Below the pieces are notes generated by a model. The model was not told the origin of the DNA. It saw only the letters and a program-made list of their open reading frames with translations, and ran no database searches. This document shows positions 58,675-64,000 of a stretch of 64,000 bases of DNA, piece by piece. The stretch is from an uncultured Lachnospiraceae bacterium (lineage in GTDB: Bacteria > Bacillota > Clostridia > Lachnospirales > Lachnospiraceae), in the NCBI GenBank assembly GCA_910579395.1, contig CAJTUC010000021.1, positions 1-64,000 of the forward strand, in the 5' to 3' direction. The first letter of the stretch is position 1, and every line of letters begins with the position of its first letter. Position numbers and translations under genes: made by a program.

Positions 58675-60802
58675 CATCAAAGAAAATAATAAACGCAGAA
58701 TATGGGTGTGGGTCATCAGTTTTCTGGGACAGCTCATGCTCTATCCGGGTGTCCTGGCGGTCTATCTGAGCAGGATTAATTTCCGGAATGCGGAAGGTAA
58801 TTATAAATTACCGGAACATTATAAAATCGCCTTGCAGGAGGCGGCAACGGATGCACTCGGTTTTAAGCCGTTTTGTATGTTGCCCATCGCCGTGCTTGGT
58901 ATTCTGATAGCGGTACAGGGTTTTTCTTACCTGTATGACAGGAAAAAAGTGGATATGTATCACAGCGTTCCGGTTCCGGCCAAAAGACGTTTTGCAGTCA
59001 TTTATGTGAATGGACTCCTGATGTATGTGATACCGACCCTTTTCAGCATTTTGATCGCAGCCCTGATGGCAGCGATGCAGGGTAGTTTGACCGGAAGGAG
59101 CATGGCTGAGTGCGGGCTGGCAGCGGTGTTGAATCTTCTGTATTTTCTCGTTGTGTACCATACAGCCATACTGGCGGTAATGCTGACCGGCAATGTGGTC
59201 ATTACCGGCTTTGCGACCGTAATCCTGCTCGGTATCGTTTATGTGGCGCAGGCAATACTTCTGGCACTCCGGGATAATTTTTTTGATACGGCATCCGGTT
59301 ACTTCAAAGGTCTATCTTTTGTAGGTTCCATTGTCGTAGAGTATGACAATAAGATATATCTTTTAAAAGCATCGGCTCTGTTATCGGATATTGTAAAAAC
59401 AATCCTGCCGATTTATGGAGAATGGTTCGCAGAGGCGCTGGTGTTTGGGGTATTGGCCTATCTTGCTTACCGGAAAAGGCCGGCGGAAGCGGCAGGAAAG
59501 GCAATGGCGTTCTCCAAGATTAAGCCTGTTGTGAAGATTATCGTTTCTGTTGTAGCAGGGCTTATTGTAGGGTGGATTGTTTATGATGCGACGTATTACA
59601 ATGTCGCACTTACGGCGCTGGGTATGATTGGCGGAACGGCATTCTGCGGTATTGTGATGGAAGCGATTTATGAAACAGATATCCGTGGGGCATTCAAACA
59701 TCTCGTTTCGACGGGGATTGCGGCAGCCGTTGCAGCGTTTATTTTCTGTATCTTCCAGTTCGACTTGTTCGGCTATGATTCCTATGTGCCGGAAGCAGAG
59801 GAAATTGAAAGTTATGTTCTTGACATCGGACCTTATCAGAATTACTGGGAATGGTATGATGAGGACGAATCTATCCGCTATATCAGCGATAGTTATTATA
59901 TGCGGGACAATATGTTTCTGACGGATACGGATGCGGTCTGCGAACTGGCACGCAAAAGCCAGGGGATAAAGAAAGAAGAGATGGAGGATGGAAGAAACGT
60001 CAGAGTCCTGTATCGCCTGAAATCGGGGAAAGAAGTGGAACGGCTTTTCTGGATTGATTTTGCTGATGCCTCAAACGAAGAACTGCTCAACCGCATCGTC
60101 GGGACAAAAGAATATAGGGACGGTTTTTATCTGCTGGCCAATGAGAATGTCAAAACTGCCTTTAATGAAATGGAAAGACAATGGCAGGTTATATATATGA
60201 ACGGAGCAATAGAGACGCAGCTTCCCGCTTCCGAGTCCGGCAGGCTCCGGGAAATGTGGTTAAAAGATATGGAGCAGTTCGACTTTACGCTGGCACACAA
60301 TAACAGGCCATGCGGAAAACTGTTATGGGAGCTTGAAGACGGCTATATCAGCGTAAATCTGCCGGTCTATGACAGCTTTCTGAATACATTGACGGTTCTC
60401 GACGAATATCAGGCCTATTATCCGGTGGAACTGCGGGCTGAGGATATTTTAAGTCTGGAGATTACGAACTGGCATTATGAGGACCAGGAGGCATATTCCT
60501 ATGAGGGAGGCGTTTATGACAGCAGGGCGGTTGATGTCAGTGAAGTTCAGCATGCTGTCACAAAAGAATTCACGGATCCGGAGGAAATCGCCCAAATCGT
60601 AGAAAATGTCTATCCGGATGGAGAGATATCGAGCCTGTACTGGAACGAAGCCGGTTCACTTGATGAGGAGTATAGCATTGTCGTTACTTTTAAAATGGAC
60701 ACGGACTGGCCGTATAAAAGAGGATACTATAACTATAGATTCCTAAAAGGCCAAGTGCCGGAGTTCGTTGTGGAAAGGACTGCATTCAGTGCGGAAGAAT
60801 AG
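58646..60802 (+). CDS. ABC transporter permease with large C-terminal domain
   Basis: 718 residues. About ten membrane helices in the first 385 residues, then a soluble region rich in acidic and aromatic residues (about 390-718), probably extracytoplasmic. The layout resembles the YtrC/YtrD-type or DUF6449-containing permeases associated with YtrA operons. It overlaps the ATPase gene by 29 nt. The transported compound is unknown; cell-envelope stress is the usual theme. Confidence 0.85.
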   Translation: MTSKNSFLVSIKENNKRRIWVWVISFLGQLMLYPGVLAVYLSRINFRNAEGNYKLPEHYKIALQEAATDALGFKPFCMLPIAVLGILIAVQGFSYLYDRKKVDMYHSVPVPAKRRFAVIYVNGLLMYVIPTLFSILIAALMAAMQGSLTGRSMAECGLAAVLNLLYFLVVYHTAILAVMLTGNVVITGFATVILLGIVYVAQAILLALRDNFFDTASGYFKGLSFVGSIVVEYDNKIYLLKASALLSDIVKTILPIYGEWFAEALVFGVLAYLAYRKRPAEAAGKAMAFSKIKPVVKIIVSVVAGLIVGWIVYDATYYNVALTALGMIGGTAFCGIVMEAIYETDIRGAFKHLVSTGIAAAVAAFIFCIFQFDLFGYDSYVPEAEEIESYVLDIGPYQNYWEWYDEDESIRYISDSYYMRDNMFLTDTDAVCELARKSQGIKKEEMEDGRNVRVLYRLKSGKEVERLFWIDFADASNEELLNRIVGTKEYRDGFYLLANENVKTAFNEMERQWQVIYMNGAIETQLPASESGRLREMWLKDMEQFDFTLAHNNRPCGKLLWELEDGYISVNLPVYDSFLNTLTVLDEYQAYYPVELRAEDILSLEITNWHYEDQEAYSYEGGVYDSRAVDVSEVQHAVTKEFTDPEEIAQIVENVYPDGEISSLYWNEAGSLDEEYSIVVTFKMDTDWPYKRGYYNYRFLKGQVPEFVVERTAFSAEE

Positions 60803-60820
60803 TGTAGGAAGGTTTATAAG

Positions 60821-60896
60821 GTTGAAAGAAAAGCGTTTTCAACTATTGAATTTGAGTGTCTGCTGAAGCAGACAGATGGGAGTAAAGATGAAGTAA
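60821..60896 (+). ncRNA. Family C two-hairpin leader element, copy 1
   Basis: GTTGAAAGAAAAGCGTTTTC continues AACTATTGA, then GTCTGC-tgaa-GCAGAC, AGATGGGAGTAAAGATGAAG. Hairpin 1 is TTGAAA/TTTCAA and hairpin 2 GTCTGC/GCAGAC. The 3' end supplies GGGAG and ATG, but the frame reads ATG AAG TAA and stops, so no gene follows. Copy 2 at 63869 has the same layout with compensating changes in both helices. Confidence 0.65.
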
Positions 60897-60905
60897 AATA
60901 AAGCG

Positions 60906-60953
60906 AAACTGCCTGCTTTTTGAAAAATGTTTTTTCAAAAGGAGGCAGTTTTG
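60906..60953 (+). terminator. Intrinsic-type terminator after the YtrA operon
   Basis: AAACTGCCT and AGGCAGTTT close a long hairpin with an inner CTTTTTGAAAAA/TTTTTTCAAAAGG pairing. It may end either the permease transcript or a short transcript starting at family C copy 1. Confidence 0.75.
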
Positions 60954-61007
60954 CATTCCCTTTCTTTCCCAGAGATGATCAGGTATATTTTGAGGCATAA
61001 AGTAAAA

Positions 61008-61117
61008 AGTAAAGTAAATGATAAAGTAAAAGATTAAGAGAAGAGCAAATGTAAAGAAATATTAAGAATTATATATGGAAAAACAGTACCACTTTCTATT
61101 GAGATGTTATATAATAG
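61008..61117 (+). promoter_or_regulatory. A-rich AAAGTAAA repeats and TATAAT box
   Basis: At 61008-61032 TAAAGTAAA occurs three times within 25 nt, the arrangement of a possible regulator binding site. TATAAT at 61111-61116 directly precedes the family A element; its -35 is weak. No other feature is visible in this part of the 60803-61327 gap. Confidence 0.35.
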
Positions 61118-61250
61118 GGTGAAATGAAGTTCTAATGCTCATACGCTAAAAGCCTGCTATTCAGGTTTGGACGTCTTGCAAAGAACTTCTATGATTTGCG
61201 AAGCAAATCTTTTTTACCCAGAAAAAATGCCTGAAATACGGCATTTTTCA
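61118..61250 (+). ncRNA. Family A structured element, full copy 3
   Basis: GGGTGAAATGAAGTTCT opens the element and TTTTTTACCC closes it; AAGTTCT pairs with AGAACTT; a variable arm includes AAGCCTG/CAGGTTT; the second arm is GATTTGC-gaa-GCAAATC; the following hairpin is AAAAATGCC-tgaaat-acGGCATTTTT. All helices differ from copies 1 and 2 but pair equally well. It lies in the leader of the ABC gene at 61328, starting next to a TATAAT box. Confidence 0.72.
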
Positions 61251-61327
61251 TATCGGTTGGAGATGTCGCAAAGCGGCACTTTTCCGGACAGGAGTTAATG
61301 GATAAAGGGGATGGAAAGGAATGACAT

Positions 61328-62050
61328 ATGAAACAGGCGCAACCCGTGATCACTGTAAAAGATTTATATAAGATTTACCGGGTCGGGGAGACGAGAGTAA
61401 GGGCTCTTAACGGTGTGGATTTTACGATAAACAGAGGCGATTTCTGTTCTATCGTAGGGACATCCGGGTCCGGTAAATCAACGCTTCTGAATATGATGGC
61501 GGGTCTGGAGAAGCCGACAAAGGGAGAAATCGTCATTGCCGGAGAACATATGGAAAAAAAGACGGAGAATCAGCTCGTCGCATTCAGGCGGGAACATATC
61601 GGTTTTATTTTCCAGTCCTTTAATCTGCTCGGAACGATGAATGCCATAGAGAACGTGGCCCTGCCCCTTACGTTTCAGGGAATGGACAAGAAATCCCGGA
61701 ATAAGAAGGCGGAAGAAATGCTGGATCTGGTCGGGCTGACGAAGCACAAGAAACATAAGCCGAATCAGATGTCCGGTGGCCAGCAGCAGCGTGTCGGTGT
61801 GGCGCGTGCGCTGGTAGTGGAGCCGGAGATTATTTTTGCGGACGAGCCAACCGGAAATCTGGACTCCAACACTTCGGTGGAGGTCATGAATCTGATGAAG
61901 AAAATTGTCCGGGAGAAAAATCAGACGCTTGTCATGGTAACGCATGATAATTATCTGGCAGGATTCGCGGATGTGATTCTGCATATCAAAGACGGAAAGA
62001 TTGTACAGATAGATGATAATCGAGGGAAGGAAGAGAGTGAGAATGCGTAA
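61328..62050 (+). CDS. ABC transporter ATP-binding protein (MacB/LolD type)
   Basis: 240 residues with Walker A GTSGSGKST, Q-loop FIFQSFNLLG, signature MSGGQQQRVGVARAL, Walker B IIFADEPTGNLD and the switch His in VTHDNY. The sequence pattern is that of the MacB/LolD/FtsE class, which drive mechanotransmission rather than transport across the membrane. Its partner permease starts at 63936 and the secreted protein between them is probably part of the system. ATG follows GGAAAGGAATGACAT. Confidence 0.94.
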   Translation: MKQAQPVITVKDLYKIYRVGETRVRALNGVDFTINRGDFCSIVGTSGSGKSTLLNMMAGLEKPTKGEIVIAGEHMEKKTENQLVAFRREHIGFIFQSFNLLGTMNAIENVALPLTFQGMDKKSRNKKAEEMLDLVGLTKHKKHKPNQMSGGQQQRVGVARALVVEPEIIFADEPTGNLDSNTSVEVMNLMKKIVREKNQTLVMVTHDNYLAGFADVILHIKDGKIVQIDDNRGKEESENA

Positions 62051-63794
62051 GAGACAAATATGGAAAAGAGGAATGCTCGGTTTGGGGCTTGCGGCGATGT
62101 TTTTTTTGGCGGATTTGCCGGGGATGGATGTGATGGCGAGTAGTATATCAGGCAATGGGATAGATTACAACATTAAAGTCGATAATCCCGACCGCATCAT
62201 TAACGACGATGACCGTGCGGATGCGGATGCGGACCTGCTGTATTATATGCAGAGCCTTGAAGTACGGTATCGTCTGGATGAAAAAATGATGGAAAATCTG
62301 CATAAAGTATTTGACAGCGCGGTTTATTATATTGCCAATACGGAAATGACGGTATCCGAACTGGCAGCCTATGTCGCATCGACGAAGGGGAGCCTGGAAG
62401 CAGCAGCTGTTGCCAATGTAACGGTCACGACGAGCGAGTTCCTTCAGGTGGGCGATAACTGGTCAACGCCGACCGTCAGTTATGGACAATCGGTTTCCAT
62501 CGTGCTCCCGATCATCAATTTCGGTACGGAGGAACTGAACGATCTGATCATTGAGCCGGCGACATCGACTATCGTGACGGAGTGGCCTTTTGTGCCTGAT
62601 AAGACAGGTTATTTACAGACGGAACCTTATATTCCGGGAAATAAAACCTATGAAGCGGCAATGCAGAACCGCAGGGAGTTCACCTTTCATTTTACGGCAC
62701 GAGAAGATGTGATGAGCGGATACTATCCGTTGAAATTCCGGGTATGGTATACCAAATCCGGCATCCGCTGTGAAGAGCCCGCGGAAGTGACGGTTTATGT
62801 GAGGACGGTCGGCCGTCCGGGAAGCGGCACGATAGGCGGCAGCGGGGAAGAGAGCAGCGGCGCAAAGCCGAGGATCATCGTAACGGGCTTTGAAACAACG
62901 CCTTCGCAGGTCTTTGCGGGCGATACCTTTACATTGAACATTCATGTGAAGAATACTTCCAAAGAGCTGGCGGTTACCAATCTGCTGTTCGATTTACAGG
63001 CGGCAGTGGAAGGAGAAGATAAGACCAATACTTATGTAGCCTTTTTACCGACCTCTGGTTCCAGTTCGATTTATATGGACAAGATCTCGCCGGATACGGA
63101 TGCGGTCATTGAAATCGAGATGACGGCAAAAGCGGATTTGGCGCAGAAGCCTTATGTGCTCGATGTGAATATGAAATATGATGCGGGTTCGATGTTCGAC
63201 CTGACCGATACGGCGAGCGTATCTATTCCAATCAATCAGGAAAGCCGTTTCGACATCAGTACACCGGAAGTCGTGCCGACGGATATTACGGTGGGTTCGC
63301 AGTCCAACGTCATGTTCAGCATTTATAATACGGGTAAAACGACGCTTTATAACGTGCAGGTGAAGATGTACGCGGATTCCGTTGAAGAGACGACAGCATT
63401 TGTCGGAAACCTGAACTCCGGTGCGACCGGAAATGTGGATGTCATGGTGACAGGCGCCGCAGCGACGATGGATGACGGTACGGTCAACGTGGATATTTCT
63501 TATGAGGATAACGCGGGCAATGTGACCACGGAAACGAGGGCGATCACGCTGTATGTGTCGGAAGAGTTTTTTGACGAATATATTTCGGATGATATGATGG
63601 TAGATATGGGAGAAGGAGAGATGGAAGAAGGCTCTAATAAGGGACGGATCATTACGATGGTTGTCATTGCGCTTCTTGTTGCTGCCGGAGTCGGAATTTT
63701 CGCTTTCATACGTCTGCGGAAAAAGAAGAAAGAGGCGAATCTGCTGGCGGATGATCTGGCATCGATCGATCAGGACAAGAATGTTTATATGTGA
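62043..63794 (+). CDS. Secreted, C-terminally anchored beta-sandwich protein of the MacB-like operon
   Basis: About 583 residues: a signal peptide (basic start, hydrophobic stretch to about residue 38, ending VMASS), a small helical region, then at least three CARDB/NEW3-like beta-sandwich domains (each with the pattern of a gap-free FxVxVKNTG..; one reads GDTFTLNIHVKNTSKE), and a C-terminal membrane helix (IITMVVIALLVAAGVGIFAFI) followed by a basic tail. In Gram-positive MacB-type operons such extracytoplasmic partners link the transporter to the cell surface. It overlaps the ATPase gene by 8 nt behind GGAAGAGAGTGAGA. Confidence 0.82.
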   Translation: MRKRQIWKRGMLGLGLAAMFFLADLPGMDVMASSISGNGIDYNIKVDNPDRIINDDDRADADADLLYYMQSLEVRYRLDEKMMENLHKVFDSAVYYIANTEMTVSELAAYVASTKGSLEAAAVANVTVTTSEFLQVGDNWSTPTVSYGQSVSIVLPIINFGTEELNDLIIEPATSTIVTEWPFVPDKTGYLQTEPYIPGNKTYEAAMQNRREFTFHFTAREDVMSGYYPLKFRVWYTKSGIRCEEPAEVTVYVRTVGRPGSGTIGGSGEESSGAKPRIIVTGFETTPSQVFAGDTFTLNIHVKNTSKELAVTNLLFDLQAAVEGEDKTNTYVAFLPTSGSSSIYMDKISPDTDAVIEIEMTAKADLAQKPYVLDVNMKYDAGSMFDLTDTASVSIPINQESRFDISTPEVVPTDITVGSQSNVMFSIYNTGKTTLYNVQVKMYADSVEETTAFVGNLNSGATGNVDVMVTGAAATMDDGTVNVDISYEDNAGNVTTETRAITLYVSEEFFDEYISDDMMVDMGEGEMEEGSNKGRIITMVVIALLVAAGVGIFAFIRLRKKKKEANLLADDLASIDQDKNVYM

Positions 63795-63823
63795 TGGATG
63801 AGAGCAGGAACTAAGTGTGGTGC

Positions 63824-63938
63824 CTGCGGCCAGGCGGCCGCAGACAGTGAAAAAGACATGGTTTGAAAGTTGAATAAAAATGCGTATTCAACTATTGATT
63901 GGAATGCGCGCAGCAGCGCGCAGATGGGTGTAAATATG
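63824..63938 (+). ncRNA. Family C two-hairpin leader element, copy 2, with preceding palindrome
   Basis: The palindrome CTGCGGCC-aggc-GGCCGCAG (63824-63843) precedes the element. From 63869 GTTGAATAAAAATGCGTATT continues CAACTATTGATT, then TGCGCGC-agca-GCGCGCA, AGATGGGTGTAAATATG. Against copy 1 hairpin 1 changes A-T to T-A at its closing pair (TTGAAT/ATTCAA) and hairpin 2 is fully rewritten, while the loop and linker segments stay. The ATG at its 3' end starts the permease gene, so the element supplies its ribosome binding region. Confidence 0.68.
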
Positions 63939-64000
63939 AAATTCCTTGATTTACTGCGTATGAGCAGCAGTAACCTCTGGAAGAGAAAGGTCAGGACGAT
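63936..64000 (+). CDS. MacB-like ABC transporter permease, N-terminus (runs off the right edge)
   Basis: The first 21 codons read MKFLDLLRMSSSNLWKRKVR followed by Thr, the standard cytoplasmic start of FtsX/MacB-type permeases, ahead of the first membrane helix. Its ATPase partner is at 61328 and the secreted protein lies between. The start codon is the last codon of the family C leader; GGGTG 8 nt upstream acts as a weak ribosome binding site. Confidence 0.85.
   Translation, partial: MKFLDLLRMSSSNLWKRKVRT

Noticed and set aside
61008..61032. AAAGTAAA repeats as a CRISPR-like array or origin iterons
   Set aside because: Only three short copies within 25 nt with no spacers of regular length; a regulator site at most.

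Overview
The window reads as a chromosomal segment of an anaerobic, low-to-moderate G+C Bacillota, most likely a Lachnospiraceae-type member of the Clostridia. The reasons are the ispG and Gram-positive polC neighbourhood, MecA, a BlaI/BlaR-type pair, a YtrA-type GntR operon, a RibU transporter under an FMN riboswitch, a SpoIID-like LysM protein, YesM/YesN-type two-component genes and strong AGGAGG ribosome binding sites. Coding density is high. No tRNA, rRNA or CRISPR array was seen.

Region by region. 1-4.8 kb: the 5' part of an IS1634-type transposase gene, then ispG. Between ispG and polC lies an AT-rich insertion with a small unknown gene and a complete retron: a structured msr-msd RNA, an Ec86/Eco1-like nucleoside-deoxyribosyltransferase-type effector and a reverse transcriptase. 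4.9-13.5 kb: polC, a beta-carbonic anhydrase, a SpoIID/LysM protein and a soluble zinc-binding chemoreceptor. 13.6-21.6 kb: a run of four signalling genes (HD-GYP response regulator, hybrid kinase with Hpt, hybrid kinase fused to a DegV fatty-acid-binding domain, receiver fused to a small alarmone synthetase), followed by glgX. 23.9-32.8 kb: a TRAP transporter (dctPQM), a YesM/YesN pair, a second membrane-tethered DctP-like protein, an MFS carrier and a cupin, probably an acid-sugar or organic-acid uptake locus with its own sensor. 33-38 kb: small hypotheticals, a flavodoxin-like reductase and a BlaI repressor with a BlaR1-type M56 protease carrying a C-terminal M23 domain. 38.2-40.4 kb: an AT-rich RloA/RloB (AbiL-like) defence pair. 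40.5-45 kb: an AraC regulator divergent from a heterodimeric ABC exporter. 45-52.4 kb: ribU with its riboswitch, small proteins, mecA, an esterase, a DEAD-box helicase, a YgjP-type metallopeptidase and gpmI. 52.5-64 kb: a GH42 beta-galactosidase, a degenerate-GGDEF/EAL protein, a YtrA-type GntR/ABC operon and the start of a MacB-like ABC operon with a secreted beta-rich partner.

The least expected content lies between genes. Three families of repeated, probably structured elements recur across the window. Their helices change together while loops and junctions stay the same, which argues for RNA function. Family A has full copies at 25.0, 27.1 and 61.1 kb and a truncated copy at 0.63 kb: a GGGTGA-bounded multi-helix fold followed by a terminator-like hairpin. 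Family B has copies at 47.9, 50.5 and 57.0 kb: a conserved 80-90 nt core with a GNRA-type hairpin, held by long inverted-repeat arms unrelated in sequence between copies. Family C has copies at 60.8 and 63.9 kb: a two-hairpin leader ending in a Shine-Dalgarno sequence and ATG. A shorter leader motif, AGAAAGGCATG, precedes several unrelated genes. With the retron and the unusual fusion proteins these are the main leads. Assignments come from reading the sequence by eye; no database search or folding program was run.
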